A program made the position numbers and the translations under genes. The notes under the pieces are model-generated. The model had not been told where the DNA came from. It was given only the letters and a program-made list of their open reading frames with translations, and did no database searches. Below are positions 45,313 to 53,474 of a DNA stretch of 64,000 nt, piece after piece; position 1 is the stretch's first letter; each line of letters opens with the position of its first letter. The stretch comes from CAXBBB01 sp963793245. GTDB lineage: Bacteria; Bacteroidota; Rhodothermia; Rhodothermales; BA12. The stretch spans positions 930,001 through 994,000 of the forward strand of contig CAWBZG010000002.1 of the NCBI GenBank assembly GCA_963793245.1, given 5' to 3'.

Positions 45313-45732
45313 TTAATCGTCAGAAAGCAGTGGTTCGGCTGTTGGGTGGGCCGAGGCAGTAGGAATCGAAATCAGAGAGTGGCGGAAGGCGAATCCGCTC
45401 CCAAATCCGACTAGCAGGTAGACAGCAGGCCCGAGTAGAGAGAAGAACTGAACGGGCTGCATGAAAAGTGCAAAGTGGCCCACGAAGAGCACGATGCCGA
45501 TCCAGCCCAGAATCCGATACACGGCGAGTATTCTGATCTGGCGAACCGGCGGGCTACGACGAACGACCCGCCCAAGTGCCCACAAGCCCAGCCGGTACAG
45601 CGCGTACCCCACCGCAAACACGAGTACGATTCTGCCGATGTCGAAGAAGAAGTACGTCCAGTTGAAGGACTCCACGGTAGCCGTGGAGATGTAGGCGGAC
45701 GTGTCGGCGTGTTGGTAATCGGGTACTTGCAT
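45313..45732 (-). CDS. Small membrane protein upstream of mscS
   Basis: A 139-residue protein with three hydrophobic segments (NWTYFFFDIGRIVLVFAVGYALYRLGLW, about 25-52; RILGWIGIVLFVGHFALFM; FFSLLGPAVYLLVGFGSGFAF). The pattern of the first segments resembles the N-terminal helices of MscS, and the last helix FGSGFAFRHSLI recalls the pore helix, but the beta domain is missing. ATG 45732 is used. Only seven bases separate it from mscS: a partner, a subunit or a truncated duplicate. No family recognised. Confidence 0.62.
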   Translation of the reverse strand: MQVPDYQHADTSAYISTATVESFNWTYFFFDIGRIVLVFAVGYALYRLGLWALGRVVRRSPPVRQIRILAVYRILGWIGIVLFVGHFALFMQPVQFFSLLGPAVYLLVGFGSGFAFRHSLISIPTASAHPTAEPLLSDD

Positions 45733-45757
45733 GTGCGTGAAGGTCGTGGCGGGCAGG

Positions 45758-46633
45758 TCAGGCCGAGCGCTTGGCCGCCTCCAACGTGTTGCGCAGTAGG
45801 AGCGCAATCGTCATCGGGCCGACGCCTCCGGGAACGGGCGTGATTGCTCCGGCGACTTCACGAACGGCCTCGAAGTCCACGTCGCCGACGAGCCGGTAGC
45901 CGCGTTCGCGCGTGTCGTCATCGACGCGGTTGATGCCCACGTCGATGACGGTCGCTCCGGGCTTGACCATGTCGGCGGTGATGAAGCCTGCGCGTCCGAT
46001 GGCGGCGACGAGGATGTCGGCTTGCCGGGTGATGTCGGCCAGGTTGCGCGTGCGGCTATGGCAAACGGTGACCGTCGCGTCGACGCCGCGTGCCAGAAAC
46101 AGTCCCGCCATCGGCTTGCCGACGATGTTGCTGCGTCCGACGATGACGGCGTGCGCTCCACTAGTTTCGATGCCCGAGCGGGAGAGCAGTTCGATGATGC
46201 CCGCCGGAGTCGCCGGAGCGAACGCGTCAGCGCCGATCTGCAAACGCCCAATGCTGACGGGATGGAAGCCGTCGACGTCCTTCTCGGGTGCAATTGCCTC
46301 GATGACCGACTGCTCGTCGATCTGATCGGGGAGCGGAAGCTGAACGAGAATGCCGTCGACCGAGTCGTCTGCGTTGAGCCGGTCGATCTCGGCGAGCAGG
46401 TCGGCCTGCGAAATCGTATCGGGATGGCCCAGCGTATCACTGTCGATCCCGGCTTCCTTGGCGGCTTTCGTCTTGGCTCGAACGTACGAGGCCGAGGCCG
46501 GATGTTCGCCGACGAGCAGGACGGCAAGGTACGGAGCACGTCGTCCGTCCGACGTGAACGCGGCAACGTCGGTGGCAACGTCGGCGCGTACTTGGGCGGC
46601 GATGGCGGTTCCGTCGATCAGGCGTGCGGGCAT
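45758..46633 (-). CDS. folD: Bifunctional methylene-THF dehydrogenase/cyclohydrolase FolD
   Basis: A 291-residue enzyme that interconverts 5,10-methylene-THF and 10-formyl-THF. The catalytic Lys region is SYVRAKTKAAKEAGI (about 52), then GILVQLPLPDQID, DVDGFHPVSIG (about 118), the NADP motif IVGRSNIVGKPMAGLFLARG (about 162), and PVPGGVGPMTIALLLRNT (about 268). It begins at ATG 46633 and is a single gene downstream of an unrelated lipoprotein. Complete and canonical. Confidence 0.98.
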   Translation of the reverse strand: MPARLIDGTAIAAQVRADVATDVAAFTSDGRRAPYLAVLLVGEHPASASYVRAKTKAAKEAGIDSDTLGHPDTISQADLLAEIDRLNADDSVDGILVQLPLPDQIDEQSVIEAIAPEKDVDGFHPVSIGRLQIGADAFAPATPAGIIELLSRSGIETSGAHAVIVGRSNIVGKPMAGLFLARGVDATVTVCHSRTRNLADITRQADILVAAIGRAGFITADMVKPGATVIDVGINRVDDDTRERGYRLVGDVDFEAVREVAGAITPVPGGVGPMTIALLLRNTLEAAKRSA

Positions 46634-46750
46634 GGGTTGGGTCTGGAGGAGAAGTCAGCCTGAAAGGTAGCGGACGACGGGATCGCAAGCCCAAACGGAA
46701 TGGGAATCGTCGGACAATCCAGAGCCGGTGAGTGTCAGCGCCCCAGTCGG

Positions 46751-47275
46751 CTACCAGTGACTGTTGTCGATGCGAGCACGGAAGCGGCCCTCGCGGATGC
46801 GAACCGTGTCAGTGGCCCCACCGATTGTGCGAACCAAGACAGCTTCGAACTGCCCCTCGATCCACCCGCTCGAGCGGTCGTAGCGGCGCACGTCGACCGT
46901 TCCGCTACCGCCGTTGGACAGACGATACTGCGCCTCTGGTCCGTCGGCACCGACCGGGTGTCCATAGACGATCTCGACGGGATGGCGCGAGCGATTTGGA
47001 GCGGGGTATACAAACTGCGCCACGCCGGTCGAGTCGAAGCTGATACCAAACTCGAACGGCTCGTCCGACTGGGGCAGCGTCGCGATCAGATACGTGCCGT
47101 TCACGTCTCCGGCGGTAAAGCCAGAAATATCTGCCGTGCGAATCGTTCTATCGTCCACCCGAAACGAGACGAACGCATCGTCGGATGACGCGTCCGACGT
47201 GTCGCAGCCGGAAATCAGGAGCGCCAACAGCGCGCCGCAAAGAGCGAGAGAGAAGCGAGGATCAGAGCGTGACAT
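46751..47275 (-). CDS. Lipoprotein, unknown function
   Basis: A 174-residue lipoprotein. Signal peptide with lipobox LISGC (about 23), then an acidic spacer and a beta-rich mature domain (AFVSFRVDDRTIRTADISG, GTYLIATLPQSDEPFEFGI, GTVDVRRYDRSSGWIEGQFEA) resembling DUF6252-type calycin-like small beta barrels in Bacteroidota. This family call is tentative. A single gene, divergent from met17 with the SAM-I leader between. Confidence 0.7.
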   Translation of the reverse strand: MSRSDPRFSLALCGALLALLISGCDTSDASSDDAFVSFRVDDRTIRTADISGFTAGDVNGTYLIATLPQSDEPFEFGISFDSTGVAQFVYPAPNRSRHPVEIVYGHPVGADGPEAQYRLSNGGSGTVDVRRYDRSSGWIEGQFEAVLVRTIGGATDTVRIREGRFRARIDNSHW

Positions 47276-47392
47276 AGAGCGAGGGTGAACTGTGCAATCA
47301 ATCTAGTGAACTTCGCCCATCCTTGACGGAACAGCTCGGCGAAGCCTTGGTTTGCCGCCATCACTTACCCGAAAGGCCGATCCCTTTCGCGT

Positions 47393-47508
47393 GCTCATCC
47401 AGAAGAGGGGAGGGAATTTGGCCCTACGATCCTCTGGCAACCACCGCGTGCTTCGGCATTCGGGAAGGTGCTAACTCCAACCTCGGCAACCGTCGGGGGC
47501 AGATGAGC
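47393..47508 (+). ncRNA. SAM-I (S-box) riboswitch aptamer
   Basis: P1 is GCTCATC (47393-47399) with GATGAGC (47502-47508). The conserved core is present: AGAGGGGAGGGAATTTGGCCC (first 20: AGAGGGGAGGGAATTTGGCC), CTGGCAACC, GGTGCTAACTCC and the GGGGCAGATGAG end. P3 is a TTCG-capped hairpin (47452-47463). This is the classical SAM-I architecture. It lies 165 bases before met17 and directly before an intrinsic terminator, so SAM binding would be expected to stop transcription of the methionine genes. Confidence 0.93.
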
Positions 47509-47546
47509 GGAAGACCCATCGCCCTCGGCTCAGGCCGCTTTCGATA

Positions 47547-47580
47547 GCTTCTTCTGCATTTCTGCGGGAGAGGCTTTTTT
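47547..47580 (+). terminator. Riboswitch-controlled attenuator before met17
   Basis: GCTTCTTCTGCA (47547-47558), loop TTTC, then TGCGGGAGAGGC (47563-47574) pair fully with three G-U pairs, followed by TTTTTT (47575-47580). It lies 39 bases after the aptamer. A SAM-bound aptamer would free this hairpin to form. No alternative antiterminator pairing was worked out. Confidence 0.88.
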
Positions 47581-47672
47581 GCGTTTCGGCCCTTCGGTCG
47601 GCGCGTAGGCCTCGCCCGCCCGGATGGACACGGTTCGGTTCGATACCCATCAACCCAACCCACCCACACACC

Positions 47673-48990
47673 ATGAGCGATCTCCGCTTCGAAACCCTGC
47701 AACTCCACGCAGGCCACACGCCCGACAGCGCTACCAACAGCCGCGCCGTCCCGATCTACGCCACGACCTCGTTCGTCTTCAACGACGCAGACCACGGCGC
47801 CGACCTGTTCGGCCTGCGGCAGTTCGGCAACATCTACACGCGCATCATGAACCCGACGACGGACGTGTTCGAGAAGCGCATCGCCGCGCTCGAAGGCGGA
47901 CTGGCGGCCGTCGCCACTGCTTCGGGACAAGCCGCACAGTTCCTCGCGCTCCAGACGCTGGCCAAGGCAGGCGACAACATCGTGTCGACCAGCTTTCTGT
48001 ATGGCGGGACCTACAACCAGTTCAAAGTTGCCTTCCCGCGCCTGGGCATCGACGTGCGCTTTGCCGATGGCGACGACGCCGACAGCATCGAAAGCCTGAT
48101 CGACGACAAGACCAAGGCCATCTACGTCGAGACCATCGGTAACCCGCGCTTCAACGTGCCCGACTTCGAGGCGATTGCGGCGGTCGCCAAGAAGCACGGC
48201 GTCGCCTTCGTCGTCGACAACACGTTTGGGGCAGGCGGTTACCTCTTTCAACCGCTCAAACACGGCGCCGACATCGTGACCGAGAGCGCGACCAAGTGGA
48301 TCGGCGGACACGGCACGACGATTGGCGGCGTCATCGTCGACGGCGGAACGGGACCGTGGGACAACGGGCGCTACCCCGAGTTCACGTCGCCGAGCGAAGG
48401 CTATCACGGTCTCAACTTCTGGGAGACGTTCGGACCGGACGGTGTGCTGGGTGCCAACGTGACGTTCGCGATCAAGGCTCGCGTCGAAGCGCTGCGCGAC
48501 TTCGGTGCCAGCCAGAACCCGTTCGGCTCGTTCCTGCTGCTTGCAGGGGCTGGAAACGCTCAGTCTGCGCGTTGACCGCGCCGTGAGCAATGCGCTCGAA
48601 CTGGCTCAGTGGCTCCAAGAGCGCCCCGAAGTGGCGTGGGTCAGCTACCCCGGACTGGAAGATCATCCGTACCACGAGCGCGCAAAACAGTACCTCAAGC
48701 GTGGCTTCGGCGCAGTCCTCGCGTTTGGCGTGCACGGTGGCGCGGATGCAGGGAAGCAACTCGTCAACAACGTAGAACTCGCCAGCCACCTCGCTAACGT
48801 CGGCGATGCCAAGACGCTCGTCATCCACCCGTCGAGCACGACGCACCAGCAACTCGCTGCAGAGGAGCAAGTCCGCGCCGGTGTTTCGCCCGACCTGATC
48901 CGCGTGTCGGTCGGCATCGAGCACATCGAAGACATTAAAGCCGACTTCGCCCAGGCGTTGGAGAAAGCCGTCGCCCACGCGTTGGCGTGA
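47673..48990 (+). CDS. met17: O-acetylhomoserine aminocarboxypropyltransferase/sulfhydrylase (frameshifted)
   Basis: About 438 residues when repaired. PLP enzyme that makes homocysteine from O-acetyl-L-homoserine and sulfide. FETLQLHAGHTPDSATNSR at the N-terminus, ATASGQAAQFLALQTLA, VVDNTFGAGGYLFQPLKHGAD and ESATKWIGGHGTTIGG (Schiff-base Lys) are in the first frame. LETLSLRVDRAVSNALELAQ, HPYHERAKQYL and VIHPSSTTHQQL follow in the second. The change is at the GGGG at 48546-48549: removing one G gives LLAGLETLSLR. Under the SAM-I riboswitch and attenuator. Since the conserved regions are intact on both sides, an assembly indel is likely. Confidence 0.92.
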
Positions 48991-49027
48991 CCCGCTGAAG
49001 GCGCGACTTATGCCCAACCCTGAACCG

Positions 49028-49136
49028 TGTCATCGCGAGGAGCGGAGCAGCCTGCCCTGAGCGCAGTCGAAGGGACGTGGCGATCTCCATGCTAACGGCA
49101 AACGCAGGAGATCGCCACGCTTCGCTCGCGATGACA
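49028..49136. repeat. Intergenic palindromic repeat, copy 5 (composite)
   Basis: Starts TGTCATCGCGAGGAGCGGAG and ends CGCTCGCGATGACA. Unlike the other copies it has an internal insertion (about 25 bases, CTGCCCTGAGCGCAGTCGAA) between the arms, itself a known-type short repeat unit. Lies between met17 and metX. At 109 bases it is the longest copy. Confidence 0.8.
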
Positions 49137-49195
49137 GGATCAAGGGTTGCGTGTTCTCCTCGGATCCGAGTCTCCTTTCCGCGACTTCCACCCGC

Positions 49196-50224
49196 ATGAT
49201 CGCATCCGGCCCGCAGACGCTCGTCGTCGACTCGTTCGCTCTCGAAGATGGGGCGACGTTTCGCAACGCGCCCGTCGCCTATCAGACGTGGGGCGAGCCG
49301 TCGACGACCTGCACGCTGATTTGCCACGCGCTGACGGGAGATGCCGACGCACTCGACTGGTGGCCGGGGTTGATCGGGCCGGGAAAAGCGCTAGACCCGA
49401 ACCATCGATTCATCGTGTGCTGCAACGCGATCAGTTCACCCTATGGCACGCTGTCGCCGCTAATTTTGTCGCCCGAGACAGGCCGACCGTACGGCGCTGA
49501 CTTTCCTGTCGCGACGATCCGCGATACCGTCCGGCTGCATCGGCACGTGCTGGACGAGTTAGACGTCAAACGCGTCGATCTGGTCATTGGCGGGTCGATG
49601 GGAGGGATGCAGGCCTTGGAGTGGACGCTGATGGACGAGCGGGTCCAGGCGATTGCGCCGATTGCCGTCGGCGCGTCGCAGCGGCCGTGGGCAATCGGAT
49701 GGGGCGAAGTCGAGCGGCAGGCGATCTATGCCGATTCCAACTGGAACGGCGGAGATTACGAACCCGACGCGCACCCAACTGCCGGTCTAGCCGCCGCGCG
49801 CATGGCGGCAATGCTGTCCTACCGCGCGCCTGCTGGATTCGAGCAGCGCCACCGCCGCGACCGAATGCCCGACTCGGACCAGTTCTCGGTCGTTAGCTAC
49901 CTGCGCTACCAGGGCAGCAAGTTCGTCGACCGCTACGATCCGTTGTGCTACGTCCGCATGACGCAGCAGATGGACACGTACGATCTAGCCCGCGACAGGG
50001 GCGACTTGGGCGACGTTCTCGCCTCGATGACTCAGCCCGCACTCGTCGTCACCATCGACACCGACGGTTTGTATCCGCCTGCCGAACAGCGCGAGTTGGC
50101 CGACGGTCTGCCCAACGCGACGCTCGCCACGCTCGAATCGCTGCATGGACACGACGCCTTCCTGATCGAATACGATCAACTCACCGCACACCTCACCCGC
50201 TGGATGGCCGAGCACGGCATCTGA
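49196..50224 (+). CDS. metX: Homoserine O-acetyltransferase
   Basis: A 342-residue alpha/beta hydrolase-fold enzyme acylating homoserine, the step before met17. NAPVAYQTWGE (about 23), ICHALTGDADALDWWPGLIG (about 40), CCNAISSPYGTLSP, DLVIGGSMGGMQALEWTLMD with the nucleophile Ser (about 124), VVTIDTDGLYPPAEQREL (Asp) and SLHGHDAFLIEY (His) complete the triad. ATG 49196 is chosen as it matches usual length; an in-frame ATG 15 codons upstream would extend into the repeat. Lies downstream of met17 in the same direction. Confidence 0.96.
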   Translation: MIASGPQTLVVDSFALEDGATFRNAPVAYQTWGEPSTTCTLICHALTGDADALDWWPGLIGPGKALDPNHRFIVCCNAISSPYGTLSPLILSPETGRPYGADFPVATIRDTVRLHRHVLDELDVKRVDLVIGGSMGGMQALEWTLMDERVQAIAPIAVGASQRPWAIGWGEVERQAIYADSNWNGGDYEPDAHPTAGLAAARMAAMLSYRAPAGFEQRHRRDRMPDSDQFSVVSYLRYQGSKFVDRYDPLCYVRMTQQMDTYDLARDRGDLGDVLASMTQPALVVTIDTDGLYPPAEQRELADGLPNATLATLESLHGHDAFLIEYDQLTAHLTRWMAEHGI

Positions 50225-50276
50225 TGACGATGTGAGAAGGGGCGCCAAATCTCATCCGATACACTACGTTCGACCT

Positions 50277-51356
50277 ATGCCAACACCTCCAACTCTCCCC
50301 ATCCGCGTCGGCATTCTGGGCGCGACTGGTGCCGTCGGGCAGCAGTTCGTTCGCCTACTCGATGGACACCCGTGGTTCAACGTCACGGCACTCGCTGCAT
50401 CGCCCCGATCCGCAGGAAAGCCGTACCGCGAGGCCGCCCACTGGCTTCACGCCGAGTCGATTCCCGGCTCGGTCGCTGACCTCATCGTGCAGGCGACCGA
50501 ACCCAATCTCGACTGCGACTTGGTGTTTTCCGGCCTGGATGCGTCGGTTGCGGGCGAGGCCGAAGCTGCGTTTGCGTCGGCGGGATACGCCGTCATCTCG
50601 AACGCGCGCAATCACCGCATGGATCGTGATGTGCCGCTGCTGATTCCCGAGGTCAACCCGGATCACCTTGTTCTGATCGAGCGGCAGTCGTGGGGAGGCG
50701 GGTTCATCGTGACCAACCCCAACTGCTCTACGGTCGGTCTGGTGAGTGCACTGGCTCCGCTGCACCAAAAGTGGGGCGTCGAAGCCGTCCAGGTGACGAC
50801 GTTGCAAGCGTTGTCGGGCGCGGGTTATCCGGGCGTCGCTTCGCTCGACGCGCTGGGAAACGTCGTTCCACATATCGGAGGCGAAGAGGACAAGCTGGCG
50901 ACCGAGCCGCTCAAACTCCTCGGATCTGTCGGCGAGAGCGGTATCGAAAACGCGTCGTTCGTCGTGTCGGCTCAGTGCAACCGGGTGCCGGTCATGGAAG
51001 GCCACACCCTCTGTATCAGCGTACGGCTGACCGGAGATCCATCTGCTGGCGAAGTCGCCGATGCCCTTCGGAACGCGCCGAATCCGCTGAACGGTTTGGA
51101 TTTGCCTACTGCGCCCGAGAGGTTTGTAGAAGTGCTCGACGATCCCTCGCATCCGCAACCTCGGCTGCACGTGCAGCGCGGTCGGGGCATGACGACGACC
51201 GTTGGGCGCATCCAGGCGTGCCCGAACTTCGGCGTTCAGTTTGTGGCCCTCGTCCACAACACGATCCGAGGTGCGGCCGGTGGCGCGATCTTGAACGCCG
51301 AACTGCTCGCCTCGCGGGGCATCCTAGGCGCTCGCTACGAAGCCCGCACTTCCTGA
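50277..51356 (+). CDS. asd: Aspartate-semialdehyde dehydrogenase
   Basis: A 359-residue enzyme converting aspartyl phosphate to semialdehyde for methionine, threonine, lysine and diaminopimelate. NADP motif VGILGATGAVGQQFVRLL (about 10), nucleophile Cys in IVTNPNCSTVGLV (about 153), QALSGAGYPGVASLDALGN, NRVPVMEGHTLCISV (substrate Arg/His region) and the C-terminal NTIRGAAGGAILNAELL. The longer, archaeal/fungal-like ASADH type. ATG 50277 chosen at the N-terminal strand. Follows metX by 52 bases, so the methionine genes lie with their precursor enzyme. Confidence 0.95.
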   Translation: MPTPPTLPIRVGILGATGAVGQQFVRLLDGHPWFNVTALAASPRSAGKPYREAAHWLHAESIPGSVADLIVQATEPNLDCDLVFSGLDASVAGEAEAAFASAGYAVISNARNHRMDRDVPLLIPEVNPDHLVLIERQSWGGGFIVTNPNCSTVGLVSALAPLHQKWGVEAVQVTTLQALSGAGYPGVASLDALGNVVPHIGGEEDKLATEPLKLLGSVGESGIENASFVVSAQCNRVPVMEGHTLCISVRLTGDPSAGEVADALRNAPNPLNGLDLPTAPERFVEVLDDPSHPQPRLHVQRGRGMTTTVGRIQACPNFGVQFVALVHNTIRGAAGGAILNAELLASRGILGARYEARTS

Positions 51357-51365
51357 CCTCGACCG

Positions 51366-51884
51366 ATGACGCACACGATTCGCCCCGCCCATCCCGCCGA
51401 CCTCAACGCACTGGCGCAGATGTGGTCAGCCTTCATGCGCGAACAAGCCGCACTGGATCCGCGCGCAACTCCGTCCAAGGATGCCGACGAACGCGGACGA
51501 ACGACGCTGCGCGACGCCATCGGCTCTCTGTCGGCCGTCGTACTCGTAGCCGAGGCGGACGGTAAGCCGGTCGGGTTCGTCGCCGGGCACACGTCGGCGC
51601 CGTCGCCGGTCTATGCAGGAAGCGTCGAGGCGCAGTTGACGGAGTTGTACGTCGTCCCGAAATACCGACGCGCGGGGCTGGCAGGTCGACTGATGGACGC
51701 TGCCGTCGAGTGGGCACGTGAAAGAAGGCTGAGCAGGGTGCGCTTCGACGTGCTCGCAGCCAACGCGCCCTCGCGCGCAGTTTGGGAAGGACGGGGGATG
51801 CAGCCGATCAGCGTGACGTATGCTGTCGAACTGGAAGCGCCGCCCGAAGAATCCGACCGCGCACCTATGGGATTTCAACTGTAA
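51366..51884 (+). CDS. GNAT family N-acetyltransferase
   Basis: A 172-residue acetyltransferase. THTIRPAHPADLNALAQMW (GNAT N-terminus), VVLVAEADGKPVGFVAGHTS (strands 2-3), TELYVVPKYRRAGLAGRLMD (motif A, acetyl-CoA binding R/Q-x-x-G-x-A, about 100) and RVRFDVLAANAPSRAVWEGRGM (motif B, about 128). The last twenty residues are typical of the fold end. Nine bases after asd, thus probably co-transcribed. Substrate unknown. Confidence 0.93.
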   Translation: MTHTIRPAHPADLNALAQMWSAFMREQAALDPRATPSKDADERGRTTLRDAIGSLSAVVLVAEADGKPVGFVAGHTSAPSPVYAGSVEAQLTELYVVPKYRRAGLAGRLMDAAVEWARERRLSRVRFDVLAANAPSRAVWEGRGMQPISVTYAVELEAPPEESDRAPMGFQL

Positions 51885-51955
51885 GAGGCGTTTCGCTTTC
51901 ACTCTCAGTCCGCCGTCGCCGCCGTTTCTTTGGGGTTCTGCTCGACGCCCATCCG

Positions 51956-52726
51956 ATGTCCACACCTGCCACGCCTCACGAGGCCACGCCCTACGACGCC
52001 CTCGCCGCCGGATACGACGTGGTCATGGAGCACGTCGACTACGAGTTCTGGGCCGACTACGTCCACGATCTGATTCAGCGCCATCAGCCCGATGACTCGC
52101 GACGTGCTCGAACTGGGGTGCGGAACCGGATCGCTGGCGATCGAACTCCAACCGATGGGAGACTACCGCTACACGGCGACCGACGGATCGGCTGCGATGG
52201 TGCGCGTCGCCGAGCGCAAGGCCGAGTTGCACGGCGCCGACGTGACGTTCGCTGTCGCTGACTTCACCTCGTTCCAGACCGACGCCTGGCCGACGCCGTC
52301 GTGCTGGTCTACGACGGACTGAATTACCTGGTCGATCCGTCCGACGTGCGGAGTCTCTTCGCAAGTGCCGCCCGAGCGATGAAGCCGGACGGCATCTTCG
52401 TGTTCGACGTATCGACGCCGACCAACAGCGCCAACAACGAGGCCGACTTTCAGGACGAGGGCGAAGCCGAGGGATTTTCCTACGTTCGCACCAGCCGCTA
52501 CGACACCGACGCCCACCTGCACACGACCGATTTCGAGTTGATCATATTAGGTCAGACGTTTCACGAGACGCACGTCCAGCGCGCGTACACCCTTGCTGAG
52601 GTTCGCGATCTGTTGCCTGCCGAGTTGGAGGAGGTCGCCGCGTATGATGGGTTTTCGGATGCCGAGGCGAGTGAGGCCAGCGAACGCGTCCACCTAGTCG
52701 TGCGCAGATCCGCCGCATCTGCGTAG
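51956..52726 (+). CDS. Class I SAM-dependent methyltransferase (two frameshifts)
   Basis: About 256 residues when both breaks are repaired. Start MSTPATPHEATPYDALAAGYD, where YDALAAGYD is the usual pre-motif. After a +1 change at the CCC 52088-52090, motif I appears in the second frame: DVLELGCGTGSLAIEL. VADFTSFQTDAW leads to a second, opposite (-1) change at the CC near 52285, then ADAVVLVYDGLNYLVDPSDV, FVFDVSTPTNSANNEADF, and RAYTLAEVRDLLPAELEEV. Opposite, compensating indels leave the total a multiple of three. Target unknown. Confidence 0.82.
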
Positions 52727-52735
52727 CTTCCGCCT

Positions 52736-53419
52736 ATGATCGACCTGCGCAACGTCACTGTCTCGTACCCCGTCCCCGGCGGAGGGAAGCGTGACGTGTT
52801 GAGCGACCTCTCGCTATCGGTCCAGCGTGGGGAGCGCGTCAACCTGGTCGGGCCAACGGGCTGCGGCAAGAGCACGCTGCTTCGGCTGCTCTACCTCGAC
52901 GTGATCCCTCAGAGCGGCACGATCCAGATTGGCGACTATCGGAGCGATACGATCCGCCCGCGCGAGGTGCCGTTTCTGAGGCGCAGCGTCGGCGTCATCT
53001 TTCAGGACTTTCAGCTGTTGCCGGACCGGAGCGTCTACGAAAACGTCGCGTTTGTGCTGCACGTGACTGGCAAAAGCGGCAAGCGGATTAAGACCCGCGT
53101 TCTCCACGCGTTGGCGCGCGTCGGCCTGAGCCACAAGTGGCAGCGGATGCCCCACGAACTGTCGGGCGGCGAGCAGCAGCGTGTGGCCGTCGCCAGAGCC
53201 ATTGTCGGGGAGCCGTGGGTGCTGCTGGCCGATGAGCCGACCGGAAACCTCGATCCTGCCGTGTCGGACGAAATCATGAAACTGCTCCTGAGTCTGCACG
53301 ATCAGGGCATGACCCTCGTCATGGCAACGCACGACTATCGCTTGGTTCAAAAGTATCCGACGCGCACGATGGGCTACCTGAGCGGCCAGTTCGTGGAAGT
53401 CGACCCGCACACGCTCTAG
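52736..53419 (+). CDS. ftsE: Cell division ATP-binding protein FtsE
   Basis: A 227-residue ABC ATPase partner of FtsX, linking peptidoglycan hydrolysis to division. Walker A VGPTGCGKSTLLRLLY (about 39), Q-loop GVIFQDFQLLPDRSVYENVAF (about 83), signature MPHELSGGEQQRVAVARAI (about 138), Walker B VLLADEPTGNLDP (about 160), and H-loop VMATHDYRLVQ (about 194). The Q-loop FQDFQLLPDR run is characteristic of FtsE rather than LolD. No permease gene is adjacent. Starts nine bases after the methyltransferase stop. Confidence 0.9.
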   Translation: MIDLRNVTVSYPVPGGGKRDVLSDLSLSVQRGERVNLVGPTGCGKSTLLRLLYLDVIPQSGTIQIGDYRSDTIRPREVPFLRRSVGVIFQDFQLLPDRSVYENVAFVLHVTGKSGKRIKTRVLHALARVGLSHKWQRMPHELSGGEQQRVAVARAIVGEPWVLLADEPTGNLDPAVSDEIMKLLLSLHDQGMTLVMATHDYRLVQKYPTRTMGYLSGQFVEVDPHTL

Positions 53420-53474
53420 TCGTGCCGGACAGACACCCAACCCGCAGCGACGTTACCCGTAGCGTCGCCAACCT

